A stretch of 36,094 nt of DNA from the NCBI GenBank assembly GCA_049511415.1, contig JBEKYC010000071.1:1-36094 (forward strand), read 5' to 3'. This DNA is from Bog-159 sp049511415. Lineage in GTDB: Bacteria > Acidobacteriota > Terriglobia > Bryobacterales > Bryobacteraceae. The notes under the pieces are model-generated. The model worked only from the letters and a program-made list of their open reading frames with translations, did no database searches and had not been told where the DNA came from. This document shows positions 17,413 through 25,928 of this stretch, piece by piece. Each line of letters opens with the position of its first letter. Position 1 is the first letter of the stretch. The position numbers and the translations under genes are program-made.

Positions 17413-19350
17413 ATGATGCAATCGCAAATCGGACGGAAACTAATACGCCCATGGAAGGCTGGCAGGTGGCAACTCACCGCCCTGGCCATTCTGCCAGGAC
17501 TGTTCCTGGTCCCGTGCGTGGCGTCAGCCGCTAATTGCGCGGGTCTTCCGATTACCTTTACGGGGGGAGAATTTCCAACAGGCGACTTCTTCACTAACTT
17601 CAATAATTCGTGTTACACGATTAATCTCGCCAGCGGTAATGGCCTCGGGGAATACGGCGATCTGAATGCCCGTTACTATCAGTTGTATTATCAGGTCGAT
17701 CCGCGTTACCAACTCATTCTGGTGGGCACGTTTCCGAACGCGCGGTATTACTCGATTACGCTATACGACGAGCACAATGGACTGGCCCAAACTCTCCTCG
17801 ATACCAACATCGTGCCTCTCACATCCGCGTATGTGAACCCGTTCCAGACCGGCGTGCCTTTTGCGGACGCACAACAATTCGCGGTGCCGATCGGCTTTGG
17901 CGGCACTCCGGGCACCCTGGAGACAGGCTGCATGATGACCGGATACAACGTGGGCGTCAACGCCCTGGATGGCACCGCGCGGCACGCGGGCATGGACTGG
18001 AACAGCGACCCCAGCGTGTTCCAACTGGACCCCGGCTTCCCGGGCCATGTCATCGACACCGCCAACCATACCATCCCGAACACGGGCGGCATAGTCATGA
18101 TCCGGGCTTACCTGGATGATACGCCCGACAGTTACAATACCAATCCGCATATCATCGTGCGGGATGTGGCTTCGGGATGCGCTTATCCGGCCGCTTACGT
18201 CATGAACACTCTGCAAATCGTGGCCACCGGCAGTGCCGGCGGGAGCGTCTGGATGGATCAGGCGCAATTGGCCGCGCATAACACCTACGAATCGACTTAT
18301 CTGCCGAAATTGTGCGAGGGGTCGAGCCCCACGTCACAGAACCGCCTGGCCTGGTCACGCGTGGGCGAGTATATCCCCGCCACGAATCCGGATGCCTCTT
18401 ACATATCCGCCGGTGTGCCGGCCGGTCTTCCGCAGACGCTGGCCACGGCAGGCGAGGTCTTGCGCATACGCCTTCGTATCCCATCCGTGCCGCCGACCCC
18501 CTGTACCGACGGCTGCTCCCGGTCCGGGAAAGAGCAGATGCGCTACATGAGCCTGTCGTTTCAAGACGCCGATGGAACCGTGCTGGCCAGCATCGCGGAT
18601 TCGGCTTTCACCCAGGACGCCAACGGCTATGCGACCCTGATCGTCGGCACCGGCGCCACAATTCCGTCGTGGGTTACCGCGGCGAATGGATATACCTTTC
18701 TGGACCTGACGGCTTCTCCGCAGTATCAGCAGTTCAGCATGATCGCCATGCGGCACATGATCCCGGCGGCTGGGTTTACTTGCGCCGGCCAGTATGTTCC
18801 GTACCGCATGAATGCGGAGACCCCTGCCGGAAGCTTGATGAGCGACTATCTGCCCGTGGCCGATTATCCGGTCGCCGCCAGCCTGCCCACCGTGGCGACG
18901 GCGCTGGTAGGGCCCGGCGCTTGCAACGCGTTCCCGGCCGGACAGCCGGGCCTGCGCGGAAGTTGCGCCGTGCTGCCCGTTTCCGCGCCCACGATTAGCG
19001 GAGTGGTGAGCGAGTGCTATGGGCCGGGCTGCACGCGGTTTGTCGCCCAACCCACGCCGCCGATGGCGATTCAAGGCGCCAACTTTGGAAGCTTCCCCAA
19101 CGGATTGCCCTTTGCCGGTACCTCGAACTATCTGCGCATTACCGATGTGACGCAGAACTGGGCGGCCGGCTACACGGGTAGTGCGTGCGGCGTCTCCATC
19201 ACATCCTGGGATAGCAGCCTGGTCGAACTCGTGCCGACGTTCAGCGAGAAGATCGGCTGCCCCATCGCGGCAGGCGATCAGATGCAGGTTGAGGTATGGA
19301 ATCCGCAGACTATGGTCAATGCCGTGTTTTCGTTTACCGCAAAAAACTGA
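17413..19350 (+). CDS. large secreted protein of unknown function
   Basis: 645 residues with a long twin-basic N-terminus and a signal peptide (LTALAILPGLFLVPCVASAA), cleaved before the first of many cysteines. The N-terminal half has segments such as YYQLYYQVDPRYQLILVGTFPNARYYSITLYDEHN and a later GGIVMIRAYLDD. These recall the DUF1254/DUF1214 group in style, but I cannot assign them. The C-terminal 130 residues (from APTISGVVSECYGPGCT, then MAIQGANFGSF and MQVEVWNPQTM) resemble an IPT/TIG immunoglobulin-like domain. Even cysteine pairs suggest disulfides, so an extracytoplasmic location. It has its own promoter and a GGGAG site 6-7 nt before the first of two ATGs. Its nearest neighbour is the porin on the same strand. 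Confidence 0.7.
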   Translation: MMQSQIGRKLIRPWKAGRWQLTALAILPGLFLVPCVASAANCAGLPITFTGGEFPTGDFFTNFNNSCYTINLASGNGLGEYGDLNARYYQLYYQVDPRYQLILVGTFPNARYYSITLYDEHNGLAQTLLDTNIVPLTSAYVNPFQTGVPFADAQQFAVPIGFGGTPGTLETGCMMTGYNVGVNALDGTARHAGMDWNSDPSVFQLDPGFPGHVIDTANHTIPNTGGIVMIRAYLDDTPDSYNTNPHIIVRDVASGCAYPAAYVMNTLQIVATGSAGGSVWMDQAQLAAHNTYESTYLPKLCEGSSPTSQNRLAWSRVGEYIPATNPDASYISAGVPAGLPQTLATAGEVLRIRLRIPSVPPTPCTDGCSRSGKEQMRYMSLSFQDADGTVLASIADSAFTQDANGYATLIVGTGATIPSWVTAANGYTFLDLTASPQYQQFSMIAMRHMIPAAGFTCAGQYVPYRMNAETPAGSLMSDYLPVADYPVAASLPTVATALVGPGACNAFPAGQPGLRGSCAVLPVSAPTISGVVSECYGPGCTRFVAQPTPPMAIQGANFGSFPNGLPFAGTSNYLRITDVTQNWAAGYTGSACGVSITSWDSSLVELVPTFSEKIGCPIAAGDQMQVEVWNPQTMVNAVFSFTAKN

Positions 19351-19375
19351 ACGCGTCTTGGCGTGCAGGATTTCG

Positions 19376-21430
19376 TCAACGAGCCGCCAGCAGGCCAGAC
19401 CGTTCCAGCAAGGCGTTAGGGTCCGGATCGCGGCCCATAAAGGCGCGATATAACTCCGCCGGATCTTCGCTGTCGCCGCGCGACAGAATCGTTTCGCGGA
19501 ATTCGGCGCCGATCTCCGCGCTGAAGATACCGTGCGCGCGGAAACGCGCAAAGGCATCCGCATCCAGCACCTCGGCCCACTTATAGGAATAGTAACCCGC
19601 TCCGTAACCTACCGGACTGGCGAATAAGTGCGTAAAGGCCGCCACCATGGCGTGATCCGGCGGCAGCGGCGCGGGCGAATATTGCTGCAAGATGCCGCGC
19701 GAGTAAGCCATCACGTCGCCGTCACGTTGCGGATCGTAATCCACGTGCAGCGCCAGGTCCACGAAGCCGAATCCTAGCTGCCGCATCTGTGCATTGGCGC
19801 TGCGGAAGTTGCGGGCACGCAGCATTTTCTCGAATAAATCATCGGGGATCGGCGCCCCCGTCTCGAAATGACGCGCGAACAGGTCCAGCGGCTCGCGCTC
19901 CCAGGTCCAGTTTTCCATGATCTGCGAGGGAAGCTCGACGAAATCCCAGGCCACGTTGGCGCCCGCTAATCCGCGCACTTCCACGCGGCTCAGCAAGTGG
20001 TGCAATAAGTGACCGAATTCATGAAAGATGGTAGTCACTTCGTAATGTGTAAGTAAGGCGGGGCGGTCGGCGAGCGGTGGTGTCAGATTACCGCAAATCA
20101 GGCCTAAGTGGGGCGTGAAGCCGTCCGGCGCCTGGTAGCCGGTCTTCAAGGCGTCCATCCACGCGCCGCCGCGCTTGTTTTCGCGGGGATACCAGTCGGC
20201 ATAGAAGCCGCCGATGAACGCGCCGCCGGAATCGTGCACGGCGTAATACCGCGCCTGCGGGTCCCACGTGGGAACCCCCGATTGCAGCGCGATGCGGATG
20301 CCGTAAAGACGCCGCGCCGTCTCAAAGAGCCCTTCCACTACGCGCTCCAAAGGGAAATACGGGCGCAGCTCCTCTTCGTCGAAATCATAGAGCGCGGCAC
20401 GCTGCTTTTCCGCGTAATAGGCGACGTCCCATGGCTGCAGCTCGGGCGCGTCCGCGCCTTCCAGCTTGCGGCGAAACTCCAGCAGGGCGCTATTTTCGCG
20501 GGCGAAATGGGCTTCGGTCTTGCGCTTCAGGTCTTTCAGGAAGTCGCGGGCGCGCTCGCCCGTGTGGGCCATCCGGTCGTGCAGCACCAGATCCGCGAAA
20601 TTGCGGAAGCCCAGCAATTCAGCCTTGGCGCGGCGCAACTCCAAGATGCGGCTCAGCAGGACGCGATTGTCGAAAACCCCGCCGCTGGCCCGTACGGCAT
20701 AGGCGTGATACATCTGGTGGCGCGTTTCGGCGTCATCCAGATACATCATCACGGGCATGTAGCTGGGCGCTTGCAGGGTGAAGCGCCAACCGGAGATGCC
20801 CTTTTGCGCGGCGTTCTGGCGCGCCGCCGCCACCGCGGAAGGCGGCAGCCCGGACAGGCCCGTCTCGGCTGTGATCACCAGATCGAACGCGTTGGTCGAA
20901 TCCAGAACGTTTTGCGAGAACTTGGTGGTGACGGTCGCCAGTTCCATGTCGATGGCTTCCAGGCGCGCTTTGCCCGCGGCGTCCAGGTCGGCCCCGTGCC
21001 GGCGGAAATTGTCGACGGTCTTGGTCAGGTACCGGCGCCTTGTGCCGGTCAGCCCGCGCGCCTCATCCGTCGCTGCGTACGATTGCAGGGCCTGCCACAG
21101 ACCCGCGTGCAGCGGGATGCCCGAATAAAAGGCGCTGACCTCCGGCTGCACCGCGTTGAACGCTTCGCGCAGCTCCGGATAGGTGGCCACCGATTCCAGA
21201 TGCCGTGCCACGCCCATGGCGTCGTCCAGCGGCTCGGTGATGGCGTCGAGCGCCGACAGGGTATTGTCGAACGTGCGCGGCTCCGTGCCGGCGGCCAGCG
21301 CATCGATGCTTTGCCGCGCCTCGCGCAGCAGTTCGCTGACGGCCGGCTGCACATGCGCGGCGCGGATCTGATCGAAGGGAATTTGGAAGGGGATATTCAG
21401 CAACGGGTTGTGTTTGTCGATTTCGGGCAT
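19376..21430 (-). CDS. prlC: M3-family oligopeptidase (oligopeptidase A type)
   Basis: 684 residues, the usual length for oligopeptidase A. The zinc motif HEFGH is present at about residue 467 (TIFHEFGHLLHHLLS), with the downstream Glu helix region ELPSQIMENW. The preceding GGAWMDALKTGY and the C-terminal SYKWAEVLDADAFARF segments are typical M3 features. There is no signal peptide, so it is a cytoplasmic enzyme that degrades short peptides. The ATG at 21430 is preceded on the minus strand by TACTAT and GGAAGAG. It is divergent from the M64 peptidase, with a 41-bp gap. The symbol is by similarity; dcp-type M3 enzymes are the close alternative. Confidence 0.9.
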   Translation of the reverse strand: MPEIDKHNPLLNIPFQIPFDQIRAAHVQPAVSELLREARQSIDALAAGTEPRTFDNTLSALDAITEPLDDAMGVARHLESVATYPELREAFNAVQPEVSAFYSGIPLHAGLWQALQSYAATDEARGLTGTRRRYLTKTVDNFRRHGADLDAAGKARLEAIDMELATVTTKFSQNVLDSTNAFDLVITAETGLSGLPPSAVAAARQNAAQKGISGWRFTLQAPSYMPVMMYLDDAETRHQMYHAYAVRASGGVFDNRVLLSRILELRRAKAELLGFRNFADLVLHDRMAHTGERARDFLKDLKRKTEAHFARENSALLEFRRKLEGADAPELQPWDVAYYAEKQRAALYDFDEEELRPYFPLERVVEGLFETARRLYGIRIALQSGVPTWDPQARYYAVHDSGGAFIGGFYADWYPRENKRGGAWMDALKTGYQAPDGFTPHLGLICGNLTPPLADRPALLTHYEVTTIFHEFGHLLHHLLSRVEVRGLAGANVAWDFVELPSQIMENWTWEREPLDLFARHFETGAPIPDDLFEKMLRARNFRSANAQMRQLGFGFVDLALHVDYDPQRDGDVMAYSRGILQQYSPAPLPPDHAMVAAFTHLFASPVGYGAGYYSYKWAEVLDADAFARFRAHGIFSAEIGAEFRETILSRGDSEDPAELYRAFMGRDPDPNALLERSGLLAAR

Positions 21431-21471
21431 CTCTTCCTATAGTAAAGGCCTGGAGTTAAAGTAGTGGGAAC

Positions 21472-22863
21472 GTGCGACTCCTCACCCTGTCTCTTATGGC
21501 CTTTTCCACACTAGCCGCTGCCGATCCCCGCACTCTGCGCCTGGACTATTTCCACGGCGGCGCCGCCACCGAAGAGCACATCTCGTTCGATGGCCTGGTA
21601 CTGGAAGGACCGTGGCCCGGCCGTCTGGATCGCGCCATCGACGACACCAACCTGGGCCGCTACTATTTCGAAGTCCTGGATCGCAAGACCAACCATGTGC
21701 TCTATTCCCGCGGGTACGCCAGCATCTTCGGCGAGTGGCAGGAGACGCCGGAGGCTAAGGAAGTACGGCGGCAGTTTCACGAATCGCTGCGTTTCCCCGC
21801 GCCCACGGCGCCCGTGCAGGTGGTCGTCAAACGCCGCGACGCGCAGAATGCTTTCCACGAAATGTGGTCCATGGTAGTCGATCCGGCCGACCCAGCGATC
21901 GACCGCTCCGGTCCGCCCGCCAACGTCAAGGTCTGGGCGGTGATGCAGAATGGCGAACCGCGCGACAAGGTGGATCTGCTGCTGATGGGCGATGGCTACA
22001 CCGCCGCCGAGATGGAGAAATGGCATGCCGATGCGCGGCGTCTGTCGGAAACCCTATTTGGAACTTCGCCCTTCAAAGAGCGGCGGAACGATTTCAACGT
22101 CTGGGCTGTCGATATTGCCGCGGAAGAGAGCGGCGTGTCACGCCCATCGGACAGTATCCATCACCGGTCGCCGCTGCGCGCAACCTACGATGCTTTCGGC
22201 AGCGAGCGTTATGTTCTCACTTTCGACAACCAGCGCCTGCGTGAAGCCGCTTCCGCCGCGCCCTACGAATTCATCGAGATCGTGGTGAACGACCGCAAAT
22301 ATGGCGGCGGCGGAATCTTCAATCTATTCGCCACGGTGTCAGCCGATAACGCGTTCACGCCATACGTCTTCGTGCATGAGTTCGGCCACCACTTCGCCGG
22401 CCTGGCGGATGAATACTACACCTCGGACGTGGCTTACGGGACGGTGACCGCCCGTCCCGAACCATGGGAGCCTAACGTGACCGCCGACCCGCACGCCGCC
22501 AAGTGGAACGAACTGATCGCGCCCGGCACGCCTTTGCCGACTCCCTGGCCCAAAGAGCAGTTTGAAGCGCTGGAAAAGCAGATTCAGGCGCGGCGGCGGC
22601 AGATCCGCGCGGCGCACCGTCCGGAAGACGAGATGGAGGCGTTGTTCCGCGAAGAGCGCGAAAAGGACACCACCCTGCTGGGCTCCGGTCCATACGGCCA
22701 CGCGGTGGGCGCGTTCGAGGGCGCCATGTACGAGGGCCGCGGCTATTACCGCCCGCAAGCCGATTGCATCATGTTCACGCGCGATGAAGTCGGCTTCTGC
22801 GCGGCGTGCCGGCGGGCCATCGGGCGCATCATCGACCTGTATTCGCGGCCGCCGGTTCACTAG
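21472..22863 (+). CDS. secreted M64-family (IgA-peptidase-like) metallopeptidase
   Basis: 463 residues from a GTG start followed by a short signal peptide (LLTLSLMAFSTLAAA). Residues to about 150 form the beta-rich M64 N-terminal domain. The catalytic domain begins with KVDLLLMGDGYTAAEMEKW and carries the zinc motif HEFGHHFAGLADEYY at about 302-316, the hallmark of peptidase family M64. A C-terminal cysteine cluster (CIMFTRDEVGFCAACRRAI) is also typical. It is predicted to be exported and to cut extracellular proteins; a role against immunoglobulins is only the family's name-giving case and is not expected in soil. One base separates its stop from the next ATG. Confidence 0.88.
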   Translation: MRLLTLSLMAFSTLAAADPRTLRLDYFHGGAATEEHISFDGLVLEGPWPGRLDRAIDDTNLGRYYFEVLDRKTNHVLYSRGYASIFGEWQETPEAKEVRRQFHESLRFPAPTAPVQVVVKRRDAQNAFHEMWSMVVDPADPAIDRSGPPANVKVWAVMQNGEPRDKVDLLLMGDGYTAAEMEKWHADARRLSETLFGTSPFKERRNDFNVWAVDIAAEESGVSRPSDSIHHRSPLRATYDAFGSERYVLTFDNQRLREAASAAPYEFIEIVVNDRKYGGGGIFNLFATVSADNAFTPYVFVHEFGHHFAGLADEYYTSDVAYGTVTARPEPWEPNVTADPHAAKWNELIAPGTPLPTPWPKEQFEALEKQIQARRRQIRAAHRPEDEMEALFREEREKDTTLLGSGPYGHAVGAFEGAMYEGRGYYRPQADCIMFTRDEVGFCAACRRAIGRIIDLYSRPPVH

Positions 22864-22864
22864 T

Positions 22865-23644
22865 ATGGATCTCGCCGGCAAAGTGGCCGTGGTCACCGGC
22901 GCGGGCGGCGATGGGAGCGGCCGCGCGATTGCCTTGCGGCTGGCGCGCGCAGGCGCGGCCGTGGCGCTCTGCGATGTGAATGAAGGCGGCGCCCGTGAAA
23001 CGGTGCGCCAAATCGAAGCCGCCGGCGGACGTGCCGCGTTCTATCCGGCTGATGTGCGCGTGGCGGACCAGGTGCGCGCGCTGATCGCCTTCGCCGAAGA
23101 CACCTTCGGCCCGCTGTCGGTGATGGTGAACAATGCCTCCGCCCCATTTCATCCGGATGACCCCCTGGAGCATTGGTTCGAAACCATGCAGACGGACTTG
23201 CTCGGCGCCATGTACGGGATTCGCGCCGCCATCGATGCGCTGCGCCCCGGCGGGGGCGGCGCCATCGTCAACATCAGCTCCATATCGGCGCTATGGCATG
23301 GCCGCGCGCACTCCGCGCCCGCCTACGACGCGGCCAAAGCCGGCCTGCTGCGCCTGACCACCAATCTCGGCTGGTTGGGCGAACAGGAGCACATCCGCGT
23401 CAATTGCCTGGCGCCCGGCTGGATCGCATCCGCGCAGGTGCGCGCCTATTGGGAGCCGCTCACTCCGGAAGAACGCCAACAGCGCGGCGCGCCGTCGCGT
23501 TTACTGGCTCTCGATCAGGTGGCGGATGCCGTGCTGCGCCTGGCCACCGATGAATCGCTCTGCGGCCGTGTGATGGTGTGGTGGTCCGAAGACCAGCCGC
23601 GCCTGATCCCCTGGGCCGATCCGGGCTATCGCGCGCTCGAGTGA
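22865..23644 (+). CDS. short-chain dehydrogenase/reductase (SDR)
   Basis: A 259-residue classical SDR. The cofactor loop is TGAGGDGSGRAIA (11-23), followed by an acidic Asp in LCDVNEG that favours NAD, NNAS at 89-92, catalytic Ser139, and Tyr154/Lys158 (YDAAKAG). VNCLAPGWI completes the cofactor site. The substrate is unknown; the glycine loop has one residue more than the usual TGxxxGxG spacing. The ATG is 1 nt after the M64 stop, so translation is probably coupled. The long in-frame extension upstream (to 22562) overlaps the peptidase gene and is rejected. Confidence 0.88.
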   Translation: MDLAGKVAVVTGAGGDGSGRAIALRLARAGAAVALCDVNEGGARETVRQIEAAGGRAAFYPADVRVADQVRALIAFAEDTFGPLSVMVNNASAPFHPDDPLEHWFETMQTDLLGAMYGIRAAIDALRPGGGGAIVNISSISALWHGRAHSAPAYDAAKAGLLRLTTNLGWLGEQEHIRVNCLAPGWIASAQVRAYWEPLTPEERQQRGAPSRLLALDQVADAVLRLATDESLCGRVMVWWSEDQPRLIPWADPGYRALE

Positions 23645-23648
23645 GCTG

Positions 23649-24500
23649 TCAAACCTGCAGGCTGCGCAGATACGGCACGCTGGCGCGCATCAGGTCCAGG
23701 TTCATTTCCACGAAATAGTTCTTGATCCCGCCGGTCTTCGCCGCCGTAAAGATTTTCTTCCAATCGAGCGAGTCCTGACCCACCGCCGCGATCTTATGCG
23801 TCGTCGCATTCCACCCCTGCACGTGCATCGAAATGAAGTGGCCCGGATACTTGGTGAGATATTCCGCCGCGTCGTAACCGCGGCTGATGGTGGAAACCTG
23901 AAACTGGAACTTCACCAGCTTGGGATCGAGCAGGCCGAGCAATATGTCATAAGTGCGCTTGCCGTTCACGGTCGTCAGTTCAAAGTCTTCGTTGTGCAGA
24001 CCCTGCTGAATGCCGGCCGCCGCCGCCTTTTCGCCCATCTTGTTGTATTCGTCGGCCGCGCGCTTGACGTCATCCATGTTGGGGTCGCGCGGACCATCCA
24101 GGCTGGGCACCAGCATCTGCGTCAAGCCCACTTCTTTCGCCCACGCAATGCGCGCCGCCTGATCCTTGCGCAATTCGCCGATGTCGAAGTGCGAGCTGAT
24201 GCATTTCACGCCCAGGTCGCCCAGCATCTTCCGCAGCTCGGCGCCTTTGTACTTGGCGAGCGCGCCGAAGCCGGAATCGGCGTAACCCACCGGCGAGCAC
24301 AGCTCGATGGTTTCAAATCCCGCCGCCACGAGTTGCTTGATGGTGCCGGGGAAGTCCGTGGCAATCATCTTTCGGACTGGATAAGTCTGGCATCCGATAG
24401 GCAAACCTAGTGGGTTGGCGCCCAGCCGGCGCGCAGCCGCGCCCAGGGCCCCCGCCACTGTCACACTCTCCAAAAACGATCTCCGGGAAAATGCCTTCAT
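23649..24500 (-). CDS. Tat-exported sugar phosphate isomerase/epimerase-like TIM-barrel protein
   Basis: 283 residues from the ATG at 24500, which has a GAGGT ribosome-binding site 5 nt away. The N-terminus carries a twin-arginine signal (SRRSFLESVTVAGALGAAA). The rest follows the xylose-isomerase-like TIM-barrel pattern: GFETIELCSP, GVKCISSHFDIGEL, GIQQGLHNEDFEL, VKFQFQVSTI, FISMHVQGW and NYFVEMNLDL. The His and Glu/Asp residues at strand ends could bind a metal. Such exported proteins are frequent in Acidobacteria and Planctomycetes, often near Gfo/Idh oxidoreductases; the reaction is unknown. It converges on the SDR gene, with 4 nt between the stops. Confidence 0.8.
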   Translation of the reverse strand: MKAFSRRSFLESVTVAGALGAAARRLGANPLGLPIGCQTYPVRKMIATDFPGTIKQLVAAGFETIELCSPVGYADSGFGALAKYKGAELRKMLGDLGVKCISSHFDIGELRKDQAARIAWAKEVGLTQMLVPSLDGPRDPNMDDVKRAADEYNKMGEKAAAAGIQQGLHNEDFELTTVNGKRTYDILLGLLDPKLVKFQFQVSTISRGYDAAEYLTKYPGHFISMHVQGWNATTHKIAAVGQDSLDWKKIFTAAKTGGIKNYFVEMNLDLMRASVPYLRSLQV

Positions 24501-24546
24501 CTGTACCTCACGCGTGGCCCAGTGTAGCATCGCGCGTATCTTATCC

Positions 24547-24570
24547 GTGTTCATCTGTGTTCATCTGTGG
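24547..24570. repeat. tandem GTGTTCATCT repeat in a divergent promoter region
   Basis: Two perfect copies of the 10-bp unit GTGTTCATCT (24547-24556, 24557-24566) followed by a partial third (GTGG). They lie in the 87-bp gap between the divergent TIM-barrel and methyltransferase genes. As I recall, similar TTCATCTGTG strings recur between genes in acidobacterial genomes, so it may be a dispersed repeat, or a tandem operator. Confidence 0.6.
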
Positions 24571-24575
24571 CCAAT

Positions 24576-24581
24576 TATAAT
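24576..24581 (+). promoter_or_regulatory. -10 box, possible leaderless start of the first methyltransferase
   Basis: A perfect TATAAT ends 6 nt before the ATG at 24588, which would place the transcription start on or next to that ATG. There is no ribosome-binding site before it. This supports 24588 over the upstream GTG at 24567, and suggests a leaderless message. The -35 position falls within the GTGTTCATCT repeats. Confidence 0.45.
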
Positions 24582-24587
24582 GGCTCC

Positions 24588-25928
24588 ATGGGTAGCGCCA
24601 TAGCCACCGACCCGCACCGCAAGAACCTGGAAGAGCTCGCGCGCCTGGGCTGGTACCACAGCATGGAGTTGCCCGACGGCCGCGTAATCCCCGGCTATCA
24701 GAGCCTGGACGTGCTCCGCCGCCGTGCCGCGCAGTTTCCCATCCCCGCCCATCTCGACGGCCAGCGCGTGCTCGATATCGGCGCCTGGGACGGCTGGTTC
24801 ACTTTCGAAATGGAGCGCCGCGGCGCGCGCGTGATGGCCGTCGACTCCACGTCTTTCGAGCGCTTCCGCGTAGCGCACGATCTGCTCGCTTCAAAGGCCG
24901 AATACCGCATCGACGATGTTTGCCGCCTCTCCCCCGCCACCATCGGCTACTTCGATATCGTGCTGTTTCTGGGTGTGCTCTATCATCTGAAGCATCCGCT
25001 GCTGGCGCTGGAGCGCGTGTGCGAGCTATCCACCGATCTGGTGTGCGTCGAATCGTTCGTCAGCGACGATGGCAGCGATCCCGCCGCCAAGCCCGTCATG
25101 GAATTCTACGAAGGCACCCAGCTATGCGGGCAGTTCGATAACTGGGTGGGTCCGAACGTGGCGTGCCTGCTGGCCATGTGCCGTTCCGCCGGATTCGCCA
25201 GCGTGAAACTCGAAAGCGTGCTCGACCATCGCGCCCACGTCACGTGCCTGCGCCGCTGGCCGGAGCCTGTGACCCCCAGCGAGCCGGCGCCTTACCTGAC
25301 GTCGGTCGAAAATGCTACCCGCCGCAATCGCGAATTCTCCAGCACGGACGATGACTACGTCGCGCTCTGGTTCAAAAGCCCGCGCGCCGGCCTCACCAAG
25401 GCCGGCGTATTCCCGCGCATCGGTCCCTACGGATCGCATCCCGTGGTGCTCGAAAACACCGGCGGCGATGGCTGGCAGGTGAACTGCAAATTGCCGCCGG
25501 GCCTCGCGCCTGGCTGGCATCCGGCGACTCTGCGCACCAGCGACAGCCCCTGGGCGAATCCGGTGCGCATCGGCATCGATCTTTCCGCCGACGAGCGCCG
25601 ACAGCCGCCCGCGCGCGCCGCGGCGTCAGCCATGCGCATCGCCATCGCCACCGACGGCAAAACTTGGGAGCGCAACCTGGTGCACACCGGCCTGGGCAGT
25701 TGCATCTCGCTATGGGTGGCCGGCGTGCCGGACGGCGCTGCTAAAGAGGACGTCGCGATCTGGCTCAATGGCGACGAACTGCCCGCCATCTTCCTCTCCG
25801 AACCCGATCCACGGGGCCTGCGGCAAATCAACGCCATGCTGCCCTCCGGCGCGCGGCCCGGCGAATATTCGGTAGCCGCCGGCATGGGGAGCGCCGTATC
25901 GCCGCCTGTTCCGGTGAAGCTGGTCTGA
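24588..25928 (+). CDS. class I SAM methyltransferase (DUF1698/CmoB-like) with two C-terminal beta-rich units, copy 1
   Basis: 446 residues. The N-terminal 215 residues are a Rossmann methyltransferase: GWYHSMELPDG, then motif I VLDIGAWDGWF (61-71), an acidic motif II (VMAVDS), a FDIVLFLGVLYHLKHPL segment for motif IV/post, and a WVGPNVACLLAMCRSAGF helix. These match the CmoB/DUF1698 group, whose members modify tRNA wobble uridine or small acids. After RRWPEP come two units of about 95 residues each, with a repeated core of the kind (W)FKSP..LT..G...I...G and GWQVNCKLPPGLAPGWHPATLRTSDSP. They look like beta-sandwich modules fused to a cytoplasmic-type enzyme. The stop directly abuts the start of copy 2. 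Confidence 0.75.
   Translation: MGSAIATDPHRKNLEELARLGWYHSMELPDGRVIPGYQSLDVLRRRAAQFPIPAHLDGQRVLDIGAWDGWFTFEMERRGARVMAVDSTSFERFRVAHDLLASKAEYRIDDVCRLSPATIGYFDIVLFLGVLYHLKHPLLALERVCELSTDLVCVESFVSDDGSDPAAKPVMEFYEGTQLCGQFDNWVGPNVACLLAMCRSAGFASVKLESVLDHRAHVTCLRRWPEPVTPSEPAPYLTSVENATRRNREFSSTDDDYVALWFKSPRAGLTKAGVFPRIGPYGSHPVVLENTGGDGWQVNCKLPPGLAPGWHPATLRTSDSPWANPVRIGIDLSADERRQPPARAAASAMRIAIATDGKTWERNLVHTGLGSCISLWVAGVPDGAAKEDVAIWLNGDELPAIFLSEPDPRGLRQINAMLPSGARPGEYSVAAGMGSAVSPPVPVKLV

Noticed and set aside
18355..19563. 402-codon open frame on the minus strand
   Set aside because: It is antisense to the secreted protein and the end of the M3 gene; no domain or start signal.
20108..21442. 444-codon open frame on the plus strand
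   Set aside because: It lies opposite the M3 peptidase and shows no domain; it is an antisense shadow caused by high GC.
24547..24570. Short CRISPR-like repeat
   Set aside because: The 10-bp units are directly adjacent with no spacers and no cas genes are present in the window.
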